A stretch of 64,000 bases of DNA from an uncultured Microbacteriaceae bacterium (GTDB lineage Bacteria; Actinomycetota; Actinomycetes; Actinomycetales; Microbacteriaceae): positions 1-64,000 of the forward strand of contig CAKZKU010000031.1 in assembly GCA_937124545.1 (NCBI GenBank), in the 5' to 3' direction. Position 1 is the first letter of the stretch. Every line of letters begins with the position of its first letter. Below, one piece after another: positions 1-9,352 of this stretch. Made by a program: the position numbers and the translations under genes. The notes under the pieces are model-generated. The model worked only from the letters and a program-made list of their open reading frames with translations, was not told where the DNA came from and made no database searches.

Positions 1-767
1 ATGCGGATATCGGGGAGCTTTTCTCGGACCTCCTGCCGGTCTCCGCAATCGCGGCGCTAGGCACCTTGCTGGTGTACGTAATTGTGGCAGGGGCATTCAC
101 CAAAAGGGGTGTCGCTCAGCTGACGGTGGGTGGGCTGGCGTCGTCCTATGTCAATGCCAACAACATTGGGCTTCCGCTCGCTGTCTATATTTTGGGGGAC
201 CCTGCCGCGGCAGCACCTGTGCTCTTGCTCCAGCTCACGGTGATGACGCCGATTGCACTCACCATCCTGGATGTTACGACCAGCGGAAAACTCTCGTTTC
301 GGCGGGTCGTGTCTCAACCCGTGCGAAATCCCCTGATTATCGCCTCTGCCCTCGGGGTCGTGGTGTCCGCCTTTGACCTCACGGTGCCAGACGTCGTGCA
401 TGAGCCTCTGGTGTTGCTGGGGGAGGCAGCTGTGCCGACCCTGCTGTTTGCTCTGGGCCTCTCGTTGACTACCCAGAAATTCTGGGACGCCCGTGAGCAA
501 CGACCTGACATTGTGTTGGCCACCTCGCTGAAGCTTTTCGTCATGCCCGTGATCGCCTGGCTTGCAGGCGCTTTCTGGTTCGATTTGGCCCCCGCACCGC
601 TCTTCACGGTCGTGATTCTTGCTGCGCTACCGAGCGCCCAAAACGTTTTCAACTACGCCCAGCGTTACGGCGTAGCGATTCCTTTGGCCAGAGATTCGGT
701 TGTCATCACTACAGTGCTCTCGCTGCCGGTGATGATGCTGATTGCGCTGTTGCTGGCGCCCGTCTAA
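1..767 (+). CDS. AEC-family (auxin efflux carrier type) permease, 5' end outside window
   Basis: The frame is open from base 3, so the gene enters from the left edge and the TTG at 66 in the ORF track is not its start. About 254 C-terminal residues are visible. They are hydrophobic with several membrane helices and include the AEC-like stretch SSYVNANNIGLPLAVYILGD. The family exports or imports small organic anions across the cytoplasmic membrane; the substrate cannot be told from sequence. The TAA stop shares CTAA (764-767) with the stop of xth on the other strand. Confidence 0.85.
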   Translation, partial: ADIGELFSDLLPVSAIAALGTLLVYVIVAGAFTKRGVAQLTVGGLASSYVNANNIGLPLAVYILGDPAAAAPVLLLQLTVMTPIALTILDVTTSGKLSFRRVVSQPVRNPLIIASALGVVVSAFDLTVPDVVHEPLVLLGEAAVPTLLFALGLSLTTQKFWDAREQRPDIVLATSLKLFVMPVIAWLAGAFWFDLAPAPLFTVVILAALPSAQNVFNYAQRYGVAIPLARDSVVITTVLSLPVMMLIALLLAPV

Positions 768-1600
768 AAAACCATGGGGCGATCATCGTCATCCCCGGCG
801 GTCTCGATTTCTACCGAGACGGGGACGTGATCGCTCGGGCTTTCGCGTGCCCTCTCGTCTCGATGGATATCGACGCCGACAACGGCGTCGGCAAAGTCGG
901 CAGAACCGTAGAGAAAATCGATTCGTAAACCGTGGTCTTTCGCGAATTTCCCTTGCTTGTAATCCCAGAAGGTGTAGCCCTCGGGAATGAGGGGGCGAAC
1001 AACATCACTGACGCCAGCACGAGCGTGAAACTCTTCCAGCGCGGAGCGTTCTTTGTCCGACGTGTGGGTCGAGCCAGGCAGCAAGAACAGAGGGTCACCC
1101 GCATCGGAATCGAGCGGCGCAACATTGAAGTCGCCGCCCACAACGAAGGGGTGTGCATCGGCGTGCCGGCTGTAGTCACCAAAAGCGGAACCTAAGCGCT
1201 CCAGCCAGTCAATCTTGTAGGCCATGTGAGGGTCATCGATTCCGCGGCCGTTCGGCACATACACGGAGCACACCCGAATTCCGTCCACCGTCGCCGAAAT
1301 TGCCCGGGCTTCTGGGGCTTGCTCCGCTGAAGGGTCTTTCGCAAAGCCCGGCATACCCGCGAAGCCTTGTTCGATATCTGTGAGCCCGAGGCGCGAGGCA
1401 ATTCCTACGCCGTTCCACTGGTTGACCCCGTAATGGGCAACGTCGTATCCGGCTTCTTCAAAAACGTCGAGCGGAAACTGATCGTCTCGGCACTTTGTTT
1501 CCTGCATGAGCAGAACATCCACATCCTGGCGGTGCAGGAAATCAATCACGAGTGTGTGCCTGGTGCGGATGGAGTTCACGTTCCAGGTAGCAATTTTCAC
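764..1600 (-). CDS. xth: exodeoxyribonuclease III
   Basis: This 278-aa protein of the endonuclease/exonuclease/phosphatase fold would cut abasic sites and degrade 3' ends in base excision repair in the cytoplasm. The start MKIATWNVNSIR, metal-binding QETK, GGDFNVAP and the terminal SPSDHVPV carrying the catalytic Asp-His are all present, and the length is normal. The GTG start at 1600 is preceded by TAGGCT and exactly 6 nt, which suggests a leaderless mRNA. It is divergent from pyrE across only 35 bp. Confidence 0.95.
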   Translation of the reverse strand: MKIATWNVNSIRTRHTLVIDFLHRQDVDVLLMQETKCRDDQFPLDVFEEAGYDVAHYGVNQWNGVGIASRLGLTDIEQGFAGMPGFAKDPSAEQAPEARAISATVDGIRVCSVYVPNGRGIDDPHMAYKIDWLERLGSAFGDYSRHADAHPFVVGGDFNVAPLDSDAGDPLFLLPGSTHTSDKERSALEEFHARAGVSDVVRPLIPEGYTFWDYKQGKFAKDHGLRIDFLYGSADFADAVVGVDIHRDERARESPSDHVPVSVEIETAGDDDDRPMVF

Positions 1601-1635
1601 CTCACCAGCCTAAGGCGCGCAGATAGGGTGGGACT
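1601..1635. promoter_or_regulatory. compact divergent promoter region, xth / pyrE
   Basis: Within 35 bp there is a minus-strand TAGGCT (1607-1612), 6 nt before the xth GTG, and a plus-strand TAGGGT (1624-1629), 6 nt before the pyrE GTG. Neither gene has room for a leader or a Shine-Dalgarno sequence. The -35 position of pyrE would fall on the xth spacer. Confidence 0.65.
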
Positions 1636-2181
1636 GTGTCTAGCACCCGGGAACAACTGATTGAGCACATCTCGCGTGATGCCGTGCATCACGGCGACTT
1701 CACTCTCACCAGCGGAAAAAAAGCCACTTTCTATATCGATCTTCGCCAGGTCAGCCTGGATCATCGCGTTGCTCCGCTCATTGGAGATGTGATGTTGCCC
1801 ATCGTCGAGGAGTTTGCCCCTATTGATGCCGTCGGCGGCCTAACAATGGGGGCTGACCCCATTGCCTCGGCCATCATGCACCGCGGGCTGCTTGACGGGA
1901 AAAACCTTGATTCGTTCGTCGTGCGCAAAGAGCCTAAAGACCATGGGCGCGGCCGCCAGATTGAGGGTCCAGATCTCTCGGGGAAAAGAGTGATTATCGT
2001 GGAGGACACCTCCACCACGGGGGGCTCTCCGCTCACGGCCGCTCGGGTTGCTGAGGCGGCCGGCGCGACAGTGGTGGCCGTGTGTGTGGTGGTCGACCGA
2101 GACACCGGGGCGGATCGCATTATTGAAGACGCTGGTTACCCGTATCGGGCAGCGCTTCATTTGGCTGACCTGGGGCTGTAG
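1636..2181 (+). CDS. pyrE: orotate phosphoribosyltransferase
   Basis: This 181-aa enzyme joins orotate and PRPP to make OMP in pyrimidine synthesis. The PRPP-binding motif VIIVEDTSTTGGS is at about residues 115-127, and the N-terminal SGKKATFYIDLR region is typical of PyrE. The GTG start is fixed by TAGGGT plus 6 nt. It lies near the purine genes but has its own promoter. Its TAG stop overlaps the GTG of the next gene by one base, so the two are probably translationally coupled. Confidence 0.95.
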   Translation: MSSTREQLIEHISRDAVHHGDFTLTSGKKATFYIDLRQVSLDHRVAPLIGDVMLPIVEEFAPIDAVGGLTMGADPIASAIMHRGLLDGKNLDSFVVRKEPKDHGRGRQIEGPDLSGKRVIIVEDTSTTGGSPLTAARVAEAAGATVVAVCVVVDRDTGADRIIEDAGYPYRAALHLADLGL

Positions 2182-2789
2182 TGGGCGAGGAATCACCCCC
2201 GCGGGTTCCCCTGCGTGCGACTCGTCGCGGGCAGAACATCATTGTTGCCTCTTCGGTCGCCGCGACGGTCGTTTTTCTTGGCGCTGCTGTCGGCGCATTT
2301 TTTGTTGGCCAGTCCTTGGCGCCTCAAACCTCCACCGGAAACGTGACGCAGGTGCAAGAAGTTCTCGAAGTTGAGCGTCCCGTCGCCGAATTTCCCTCTC
2401 TGACGGGTGGGCCGAGGGAACCGGGGGACGCCAGTTGGGCGGATCTGCGTGGTGGTGAATGCCTGCGGCCCTTTGAGACTGCTTTTGCCGAGACGTTCTC
2501 CGTTGTCGAGTGCTCGACACCACACGACGCCCAGGTGTTGGTGGCTCAGTTGGTTTCGCGCGATCGCACCGAGGCGTATCCGGGGGAAGCGGCCATGGCT
2601 CTGCGCGCCCGAGAGATTTGTGATGTCAGCGAGCTCGTGAATACCGAATACGCGGCTGAGTTTGAGAACCTTTACATCGAACCCTCTTACCCTGTGACAC
2701 AGGATCAGTGGGATGAAGGCCAGCGCGTGGTGTGGTGTTTTGTTCGCAGTGGAAGCGGTGAAGTTTTCGAACAGTCATTCCTCGACTAG
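2181..2789 (+). CDS. membrane-anchored septum-formation-family protein
   Basis: The 202-aa protein has a basic N-terminus, one membrane helix (about residues 22-45) and an outer domain. The pattern GGECLRPFE, then VVECSTPHDAQVL, and later cysteines in ICDVSEL and WCFVRS resembles the actinobacterial septum-formation family (Septum_form). A role at the division septum is the family label only. It is translated directly after pyrE (TAGTG overlap), and its stop shares CTAG with the methyltransferase gene on the opposite strand. Confidence 0.6.
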   Translation: MGEESPPRVPLRATRRGQNIIVASSVAATVVFLGAAVGAFFVGQSLAPQTSTGNVTQVQEVLEVERPVAEFPSLTGGPREPGDASWADLRGGECLRPFETAFAETFSVVECSTPHDAQVLVAQLVSRDRTEAYPGEAAMALRAREICDVSELVNTEYAAEFENLYIEPSYPVTQDQWDEGQRVVWCFVRSGSGEVFEQSFLD

Positions 2790-3628
2790 AGGTAGGGCTC
2801 TAACCGCTCGCGCATGATTTCGAGCGCTGGTTCGTGTGAATCCATCACCACGAAACGACGCTCGAGCAGTGCTGCGGCGTGAGCGGTCGAACCGCTGCCG
2901 GCAAAAGGGTCGAGGACCCAGTCGCCAGGATTGCTGGAGGCTTGAATGATCCGCCGGAGAATTCCTAGTGGTTTTTGGGTTGCGTAACCCGTCTTTTCTG
3001 ACCCGGTGGGGCTCACGATCGTGTGCCACCACACATCGGTGGGGAGTTTGCCTCGGGCCGCTTTTTCGGGGCCCACCAGCCCCGGGGCCATATAGGGCTC
3101 ACGATCGATGGCGTCGGAATTGAAGATGTACGAGGAGGGGTCTTTCACGTAGACCAAGATGGTGTCGTGTTTGGTAGGCCACCGTGTTTTGGCTTTGCCG
3201 CCGTAGTCGTAGGCCCAGATGATTTCGTTCAAAAAGTGGTCCCGACCAAAAATCAGATCGAGAGCAACCTTGGCGTAGTGGACTTCCCGCCAGTCGAGGT
3301 GGACATACAGGGTGCCGTGTGGGGCAAGTACCCGCCAGGCTTCCTCTAACCGGGGAGCGAGGAAAGACCAGTAATCGGCAAAAGCGTCGTCATAGCTCAT
3401 CAGCTTGTCGACGGTCACGTCGTAACGACGGCCACCGAAGCCACCGCGCTGACCACTCGAGGTTTGGGAGGCACGGGTTGTCTTGCGTGTCTGTGTTCTG
3501 CCCGTATTAAACGGTGGGTCCATGTAGCACAGCGTGAAGGACTCATCCGGAAGGCTTCGCAGCAGCGGAAGGTTATCGCCGGCCAAGACACGGTTGGAGC
3601 CTTGGGGTGACCACGGCTGCTCGTTCAC
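2786..3628 (-). CDS. orphan beta-class DNA adenine methyltransferase (N6/N4-MTase fold)
   Basis: The 280-aa protein carries the catalytic motif DPPF near residues 37-40 and the SAM-binding motif DPFAGSGST near its C-terminus (about 240). This IV-to-I order defines the beta class, which includes CcrM and HinfI methylases. A Gly/Arg-rich insertion follows motif IV. No restriction gene is adjacent, so it is solitary here. The ORF track starts at GTG 3634; I prefer GTG 3628 because TAGCCT (3635-3640) stands 6 nt before it. The recognition site cannot be read from sequence. Confidence 0.85.
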   Translation of the reverse strand: MNEQPWSPQGSNRVLAGDNLPLLRSLPDESFTLCYMDPPFNTGRTQTRKTTRASQTSSGQRGGFGGRRYDVTVDKLMSYDDAFADYWSFLAPRLEEAWRVLAPHGTLYVHLDWREVHYAKVALDLIFGRDHFLNEIIWAYDYGGKAKTRWPTKHDTILVYVKDPSSYIFNSDAIDREPYMAPGLVGPEKAARGKLPTDVWWHTIVSPTGSEKTGYATQKPLGILRRIIQASSNPGDWVLDPFAGSGSTAHAAALLERRFVVMDSHEPALEIMRERLEPYL

Positions 3629-3664
3629 TCCCACAGGCTACCCGTTGGTGCCTAGGCTGGTCAG
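3629..3664. promoter_or_regulatory. compact divergent promoter region, methyltransferase / trmH-like
   Basis: Minus-strand TAGCCT (3635-3640) and plus-strand TAGGCT (3653-3658) each stand 6 nt before a GTG (3628 and 3665). The 36-bp gap repeats the xth/pyrE design. Confidence 0.6.
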
Positions 3665-4291
3665 GTGACTGACGCCGGCGAGCACCCCGAAAAATCCACG
3701 CATGGAGTGGGCCCCTGGGTGGGGCCGCTGCCCGAAGGCGATCATTTTGATCCGGAACTGCTTGCGAACGGCGACTCTCGCAATGTGGTTGATCAGTATC
3801 GCTACTGGACGATGGAAGCCATCGTCGCGGATCTTGACACTCGCCGCCATGGCTTCCACGTCGCGATTGAGAATTGGCAGCACGACCTGAACATTGGCTC
3901 GATTGTCCGGAGCGCCAACGCGTTTCTTGCCGACACGGTCCACATAGTTGGCCGTCGACGTTGGAATAAACGCGGCGCGATGGTCACCGACCGCTACCAA
4001 CATGTGGTGCATCACGCGACTATCGACGACTTGCTTGAGTTTGCGCAACAGCAGTCTCTCCCGCTGGTGGCCGTCGATAACGTGGAGCGCTCGGTACCGG
4101 TGGAAAAGATGACGCTGCCGGAACGGTGCATTCTGCTTTTTGGTCAGGAGGGCCCCGGCCTTTCCCCGGAGGCATTGGCTGCCGCAGATCACGTTGTCGA
4201 AATCACGCAATTTGGTTCCACTCGATCTCTGAACGCGAGCGCCGCCGCCGCAATTGTGATGCACCAGTGGGTAGTGCAGAGACAGGACTGA
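3665..4291 (+). CDS. TrmH/SpoU-family RNA 2'-O-methyltransferase
   Basis: The 208-aa protein has the SPOUT trefoil-knot signatures NIGSIVRSANAF (motif 1), LLFGQEGPGLS (motif 2) and GSTRSLNASAAAAIVMHQW (motif 3). The family uses SAM to methylate a ribose 2'-OH in tRNA or rRNA. The exact nucleotide target is not evident, and there is no extra N-terminal RNA-binding domain of the RlmB type. The GTG start is set by TAGGCT plus 6 nt. Confidence 0.88.
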   Translation: MTDAGEHPEKSTHGVGPWVGPLPEGDHFDPELLANGDSRNVVDQYRYWTMEAIVADLDTRRHGFHVAIENWQHDLNIGSIVRSANAFLADTVHIVGRRRWNKRGAMVTDRYQHVVHHATIDDLLEFAQQQSLPLVAVDNVERSVPVEKMTLPERCILLFGQEGPGLSPEALAAADHVVEITQFGSTRSLNASAAAAIVMHQWVVQRQD

Positions 4292-4311
4292 TCCCGAAAC
4301 ACAACTATCAG

Positions 4312-4345
4312 TAGACTTGGCCGGTAAGGACGGCTAAACAAAGGA
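4312..4345 (+). promoter_or_regulatory. purA promoter -10 and Shine-Dalgarno
   Basis: TAGACT (4312-4317) lies 33 nt before the purA ATG, and AAGGA (4341-4345) gives a Shine-Dalgarno sequence with 5-nt spacing. purA therefore has a short conventional leader, unlike many of its neighbours. Confidence 0.55.
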
Positions 4346-4350
4346 TTCTG

Positions 4351-5637
4351 ATGCCCGCCGTTGTAATTGTTGGAGCCCAATGGGGCGATGAAGGCAAAGG
4401 CAAAGCCACCGACCTCATCTCCGACCGCATCGATTACGTCGTGAAGTTCAATGGCGGCAATAATGCTGGACACACCGTCGTTATCGGCGACGAAAAGTAT
4501 GCGCTTCACCTGCTGCCCTCCGGGATTTTGACGGCGGGCGTAACCCCCGTCATCTCTAACGGCGTCGTGATTGATCCCGAAGTCCTCATGGAGGAGCTCG
4601 ATGGTTTGACCGCTCGAGGCATTGACGTTTCGCGGCTCGTGGTGAGCTCCCACGCACACATCATCACCGGTTACCACCGCACACTGGACCGGGTTACCGA
4701 GCGCTTTTTGGGCAAACGACAGATCGGTACGACGGGCCGCGGGATTGGGCCGACCTATGCGGACAAAATCAACCGCGTAGGAATCAGGGTCCAAGATCTT
4801 TTTGACGAGGGGATTCTGCGGCAAAAAGTTGAGGGCGCCCTGGAGGCAAAGAACCACCTCTTGGTGAAGATTTATAACCGGAGGGCCATCGGCGTCGACG
4901 AGATCGTCGATGAGCTGCTTTCTTACGCGGACCGGTTGCGGCCGATGGTCCAGGACACAGGGCTGCTTCTTCACCGCGCACTCGAGGAAGGCAAGACGGT
5001 GCTCTGCGAGGGTGGTCAGGCGACCATGTTGGATGTGGATCACGGAACGTATCCCTTTGTGACGTCGTCCAACGCCACGTCGGGTGGGGCCAGCACGGGC
5101 ACTGGGATTGCTCCCTGGAGACTGGACAAAATCATCGGAATTGTGAAGGCCTACACGACGCGAGTGGGCGCCGGACCATTTCCCACTGAGCTGGAAGACG
5201 AGTTTGGCGAATTTTTGCGCAATAACGGCCATGAGTTTGGAACCACGACCGGTCGACCACGGAGAACTGGCTGGTATGACGCCCCCATCGCGCGCTACTC
5301 AGCGCGCATCAACGGCGTGACCGACTTTGTGCTGACCAAGCTTGATGTCTTGACGGGGCTGGAGAAGATTCCGGTGTGTGTCGCCTACGACGTTGATGGC
5401 CAGCGGGTTGAGGATATTCCTTGGTCCCAGTCGGATTTCCACCACGCCACCCCGATTTATGACTACTTCCCCGGCTGGAGCGAAGACATCACGGGCGTGC
5501 GCCGTTTTGAAGACCTGCCCCAGAATGCCCAGGATTACGTGATTGCCCTTGAGGGCATGAGCGGATCACGCATTTCCGCGATCGGTGTGGGCCCTGGGCG
5601 CGATGCCATCGTCACCCGGCATGCCCTTCTGGACTAG
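4351..5637 (+). CDS. purA: adenylosuccinate synthetase
   Basis: This 428-aa enzyme uses GTP to join IMP and aspartate, the first step from IMP to AMP. The N-terminal [14 protein letters not shown] loop with the catalytic Asp, the NGGNNAGHT segment with the catalytic His, and [12 protein letters not shown] near the C-terminus are all present at full length. It is monocistronic or followed by aroQ, which has its own promoter. The large minus-strand ORF opposite (4189-5232) is a shadow. Confidence 0.98.
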   Translation: MPAVVIVGAQWGDEGKGKATDLISDRIDYVVKFNGGNNAGHTVVIGDEKYALHLLPSGILTAGVTPVISNGVVIDPEVLMEELDGLTARGIDVSRLVVSSHAHIITGYHRTLDRVTERFLGKRQIGTTGRGIGPTYADKINRVGIRVQDLFDEGILRQKVEGALEAKNHLLVKIYNRRAIGVDEIVDELLSYADRLRPMVQDTGLLLHRALEEGKTVLCEGGQATMLDVDHGTYPFVTSSNATSGGASTGTGIAPWRLDKIIGIVKAYTTRVGAGPFPTELEDEFGEFLRNNGHEFGTTTGRPRRTGWYDAPIARYSARINGVTDFVLTKLDVLTGLEKIPVCVAYDVDGQRVEDIPWSQSDFHHATPIYDYFPGWSEDITGVRRFEDLPQNAQDYVIALEGMSGSRISAIGVGPGRDAIVTRHALLD

Positions 5638-5670
5638 TCAGCTCGGCTTGCGCCTCGATAGGGTCAAGTC

Positions 5671-5967
5671 ATGACGTCTTCAGTCCCCAGCGAACTGGTT
5701 ACTTTGCGCAAAAGCATCGACAATATCGATGCCGCGCTCGTCCACCTGCTCGCGGAGCGGTTTAAGACAACCCAACAGGTGGGGCGACTAAAAGCGGAGC
5801 TATCCATGCCGCCTTCCGACCCTGCCCGCGAAGCATCCCAGCTAGAGCGGTTGAGGGAGCTTGCGACAGGGGCGGATTTGGATCCGGCCTTCGCCGAAAA
5901 GTTTTTGAGCTTTATCCTCGCTGAGGTGATTCAGCACCACGAAGAGTTAGCTGCTGGCGAGGGGTAA
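5671..5967 (+). CDS. chorismate mutase, AroQ type
   Basis: This 98-aa all-helical mutase would convert chorismate to prephenate for Phe and Tyr synthesis. The pattern LRKSIDNIDAALVHLLAERF followed by a Lys-containing second helix is typical of the free-standing actinobacterial AroQ. TAGGGT stands 6 nt before the ATG, so a leaderless transcript is likely. The 3' end overlaps the convergent YqaJ-like gene by 21 bp, an unusually long overlap for this window. Confidence 0.88.
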   Translation: MTSSVPSELVTLRKSIDNIDAALVHLLAERFKTTQQVGRLKAELSMPPSDPAREASQLERLRELATGADLDPAFAEKFLSFILAEVIQHHEELAAGEG

Positions 5968-6540
5968 TTCTCGGTAGAGGTTGTGGGAAACCTCCACCAG
6001 TCGCTCGATGAGCGCTTCATCCCGTTCCACGATGACGTATTTGGGTCCTGGCCAACCGGGAACCATAGTTCCGTTCTTCTTTTCTCGAAGCATCCAGCCG
6101 AAGACGCAGGATTGCGCGCCGGTCACATAGAGCTGCCACTGAACTTGTCGCTGGTAGTGACCCGGCACAAAGCGCCACTCTCCCCAGTCTTTACCCGTGG
6201 TCTTAACTTCGGCGATGAGGTCATGATCGGGGGACAGGCCATCGGGTGTGGCCATTTGCCATTTTCGTTCGGTGTCATCTCGAGCGATGAGCCAATCGTT
6301 GGGGTGTAGCTCAAAGCGCTCCCCGAGTTTTTCCATCAGAGATTGTTCTTGCTCCCGGCCAAACCGCATGTAGTCGTTGTCGGGGATCGCTCGAGGGTGT
6401 TTCATTTGATGGGCGATTTCGCGGAAGCCTGACGGGGTGACGGCTTTGGACACAGCCGTTGCGGTGACGCCGGAGGCCCGGACCTCGAGCCACTTCTGAT
6501 AGTCACTGGAGGGCACCAGGAAGCGGGAAGTCTCAATCAT
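5947..6540 (-). CDS. YqaJ-like PD-(D/E)XK nuclease
   Basis: The 197-aa protein matches the YqaJ/lambda-exonuclease-like fold: SGVTATAVSKAV at the start, the catalytic ATPDGL...AEVKTTG (D then ExK) around residues 98-118, and a Q-rich YQRQVQWQLY helix. The family comprises phage recombination exonucleases, but chromosomal copies without phage genes occur in actinobacteria. No recombinase or phage gene is nearby. It lies downstream of purL on the same strand with a 38-bp gap. Its substrate is unknown. Confidence 0.75.
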   Translation of the reverse strand: MIETSRFLVPSSDYQKWLEVRASGVTATAVSKAVTPSGFREIAHQMKHPRAIPDNDYMRFGREQEQSLMEKLGERFELHPNDWLIARDDTERKWQMATPDGLSPDHDLIAEVKTTGKDWGEWRFVPGHYQRQVQWQLYVTGAQSCVFGWMLREKKNGTMVPGWPGPKYVIVERDEALIERLVEVSHNLYRELPLASS

Positions 6541-6578
6541 GTTCGTGACAACCGTATAGCGAGCATCCGACAGCGACC

Positions 6579-8882
6579 CTAGGAGGTGGGGTGATAGCCC
6601 ACCACAGGGCCGAGTGCTGCGGGGAGGGTTGCGCGGGTAATCGCGTTGAGTTCGTCAATCGAGAACCTCGCGATATCAGCGATGTCGAGTTCGCCCGAGG
6701 GTAGGTCGGTAACTCCAATTCGGGAGACGGGCACTCCGCGACCCCGGCACAAACCTTGGAACTTCACGTCATCTTCCCGGGCAACTGACACCACCATGCG
6801 GGCGACACTTTCGGAGAACAAGACGGTCGTGGCATCGAGCTCGGTGCTGTCCATTACATCGCCGAGCCAGATCCTCGCTCCGACTCCGCGACGAAGAACA
6901 CCTTCGGCAAGAGTCACCAGCAACCCGCCTGATGACAGGTCGTGTGCGCTGGTCACCAAACCATCTCGTGCTGCTGCTTCCATGACCCCGGCCAGGGCTT
7001 TTTCGGCCGCCAAGTCAGGAACAGGCGGCATGCCGCCCAAATGCTGATGCAGCACTTCCGACCAGAGCGAACCGCTGAGTTCATCTTTGGTAGATCCGAG
7101 TAGATAAAGGTTTTCACCGTCGTCTTGCCAGCCACTGGGCAGGCGACGCGCCACCGTGTCGATGACTCCCATCACACCCACGACGGGGGTGGGATAAATC
7201 GGGGTGGACCCCGTTTGGTTGTAGAGGCTGACATTTCCCCCGGTGACGGGAATGCCGAGCTCTTGACATCCATCCGCCAGTCCCGTGACTGATTCGACGA
7301 ATTGCCACATCACTTCTGGGTCCTCCGGGCTGCCGAAATTCAAACAATCGCTGACGGCAACGGGTCGCGCACCTGTTGCGGCAACATTTCGGTAGGCCTC
7401 CGAGAGGGCCAGTTGGGCACCGCGATACGGGTCGAGGTAGCTATAGCGTGCGTTGGCATCGAGTGACAACGCAACTCCAAGACCGGACTCTTCGTCCACG
7501 CGGATCATCCCGCCGTCATCGGGATACGCCAGAGCGGTGTTACCCATCACATACCTGTCGTATTGGTTGGTGATCCACTCAGTGTTCGCCACCGTAGGCG
7601 AGGCAAGAACCTTCAGAATGTCCGAGCGGATGTCTTCTGGGTCGACAGACCGCTTGAGTGTGGTCGCTGAATCCGCCTGGAGTGCGTCAAGCCACTCGGG
7701 TCGGTGATAGGGACGGTCATAGACCGGTGAATCGATGGCGACAGTGGCCGGGTCAACATCGACAATGGTTTCCCCGCGCCAGTGAATGACGAGGCGACCG
7801 GTGTCCGTGACGTTGCCGAGAACGCTGGCTTCGACTTCCCACTTGCCCGTGATTTCAAGGAAACGCTCGAGCTTGTCGGGTGCCACCACGGCCATCATTC
7901 GCTCTTGGCTCTCCGACATCAAAATTTCTTCGGCCGTCAGAGTCTCGTCTCGCAGCAAAACTTCGTCGAGGGAAATCTCCATACCGGAGCCGCCATTCGC
8001 GGCGAGTTCTGAGGTGGCACAGCTAATGCCCGCGGCTCCGAGATCTTGAATGCCTTCCACAACATTTTCGGCAAAAAGCTCGAGGCAGCACTCGATGAGG
8101 ACTTTTTCGGCAAACGGGTCACCGACCTGAACGGCAGGACGCTTCGTTGGTCCCCCCTCGTCAAAGGTTTCACTCGCGAGAATCGAGGCCCCACCAATTC
8201 CGTCACCACCGGTGCGGGCTCCAAAGAGCACCACCGCGTTGCCCGCTCCCTTAGCGCTCGCTAGGTGGAGGTCTTCATGGCGGAGAACCCCCACGGCAAG
8301 AGCATTAACGAGAGGGTTTTGTTGATAGATCGGGTCAAACCAGGTCTCACCACCAATGTTGGGTAGTCCTAGACAGTTCCCGTAGAAGCTAATCCCGCTG
8401 ACCACACCGGGAGCCACGCGCGCGGTATCGGGGTGGTGCAGGTCTCCGAAGCGAAGGGCGTCCATTACGGCAACCGGTCGCGCGCCCATCGAGATGATGT
8501 CGCGAACAATGCCGCCCACTCCGGTGGCAGCACCTTGGAAAGGTTCGATAAAGCTCGGGTGGTTGTGGCTTTCGACTTTGAAGGTGACCGCCCAGCCCTC
8601 GCCGACGTCCACGACTCCTGCGTTTTCTCCCATGCCCACGAGGAGATCGCGGGTCATTTCGGGCGTGACTTTCTGCCCAAATTGACGCAAGTGCTTTTTC
8701 GAAGACTTGTAGGAGCAGTGTTCACTCCACATCACCGAATACATCGCTAGTTCGCCGGAGGTAGGCCTGCGACCAAGAATGTCTTTGATCAGCTCGTATT
8801 CGCTCTCGGTTAGCCCCAAAGCTGCGAAAGGTTGCTCTTTCTCGGGACTTGCTAGGGCTTCGGTGACGCTATCGACGCTCAT
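6579..8882 (-). CDS. purL: phosphoribosylformylglycinamidine synthase, large subunit
   Basis: The 767-aa small-type PurL uses ATP and PurQ-derived ammonia to turn FGAR into FGAM. Visible hallmarks are [32 protein letters not shown] and the later GGNVSLYN. The ORF track begins 67 codons too early at 9083; the real ATG is at 8882, inside an ATGA overlap with the DUF3817 gene. It is the last pur gene of the purS-purQ-DUF3817-purL operon. Confidence 0.97.
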   Translation of the reverse strand: MSVDSVTEALASPEKEQPFAALGLTESEYELIKDILGRRPTSGELAMYSVMWSEHCSYKSSKKHLRQFGQKVTPEMTRDLLVGMGENAGVVDVGEGWAVTFKVESHNHPSFIEPFQGAATGVGGIVRDIISMGARPVAVMDALRFGDLHHPDTARVAPGVVSGISFYGNCLGLPNIGGETWFDPIYQQNPLVNALAVGVLRHEDLHLASAKGAGNAVVLFGARTGGDGIGGASILASETFDEGGPTKRPAVQVGDPFAEKVLIECCLELFAENVVEGIQDLGAAGISCATSELAANGGSGMEISLDEVLLRDETLTAEEILMSESQERMMAVVAPDKLERFLEITGKWEVEASVLGNVTDTGRLVIHWRGETIVDVDPATVAIDSPVYDRPYHRPEWLDALQADSATTLKRSVDPEDIRSDILKVLASPTVANTEWITNQYDRYVMGNTALAYPDDGGMIRVDEESGLGVALSLDANARYSYLDPYRGAQLALSEAYRNVAATGARPVAVSDCLNFGSPEDPEVMWQFVESVTGLADGCQELGIPVTGGNVSLYNQTGSTPIYPTPVVGVMGVIDTVARRLPSGWQDDGENLYLLGSTKDELSGSLWSEVLHQHLGGMPPVPDLAAEKALAGVMEAAARDGLVTSAHDLSSGGLLVTLAEGVLRRGVGARIWLGDVMDSTELDATTVLFSESVARMVVSVAREDDVKFQGLCRGRGVPVSRIGVTDLPSGELDIADIARFSIDELNAITRATLPAALGPVVGYHPTS

Positions 8883-9352
8883 TCGCCACCCCACTCTGTG
8901 GGTGGTCCAACGCTGAGAAGCAGGGTGATGGTTGCCGCCATCCCCACGACAATCAGGATGAAGAACCAGGCCGGGTGCCCCACCCAGAATCGAACAAGGC
9001 GGTCCAGGAATCCCGCGGGAGCAGGGTTGGTCGTCGCCGTCGTCCGCCAGGCACCCTCCAGTTTGTTTTTTCGAATCAGCCAACGGTCAAAAGGCAGGGT
9101 GGCGAAAGGGATGATGGCCATCACGACGGCCAACACGGTGGGCCCTAAGCCCCAGCGAAGATTGATCCCCACAACGAGCGCGGTGAGGCCGTAGGCGAGA
9201 AACACAATGCCGTGTGAAAGGCCGGCAACGAAAAATAGCTCGCCGTCGTAGCCAAATCCATAGCGGGCAATCATGGCCGTAATCAGCCCGGCCCAGGTAA
9301 CCATTTCTGCGGCGGCTAAAACGCCATACAGCGATGCGGGGGTCTTCGTCAC
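8879..9352 (-). CDS. DUF3817 membrane protein inserted between purQ and purL
   Basis: The 157-aa protein has about four membrane helices and the DUF3817 features [21 protein letters not shown] and [11 protein letters not shown]. Its function is unknown. It begins at GTG in a GTGA overlap with purQ and ends in an ATGA overlap with purL, so it is locked between two subunits of one enzyme. That position suggests co-regulation with purine synthesis; a direct role is only a guess. Confidence 0.8.
   Translation of the reverse strand: MTKTPASLYGVLAAAEMVTWAGLITAMIARYGFGYDGELFFVAGLSHGIVFLAYGLTALVVGINLRWGLGPTVLAVVMAIIPFATLPFDRWLIRKNKLEGAWRTTATTNPAPAGFLDRLVRFWVGHPAWFFILIVVGMAATITLLLSVGPPTEWGGE

Noticed and set aside
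4189-5232. 347-aa minus-strand ORF opposite purA
   Set aside because: purA is complete and conserved on the plus strand; the antisense frame is low in family-like features and arises from GC-rich codon use.
2786-6540. Restriction-modification system made of the methyltransferase and the YqaJ nuclease
   Set aside because: They are 2.3 kb apart with trmH-like, purA and aroQ between, and YqaJ proteins are recombination exonucleases rather than site-specific restriction enzymes.
5947-6540. Prophage remnant
   Set aside because: Only one phage-type gene is present; no integrase, attachment repeats, structural genes or composition shift was seen.
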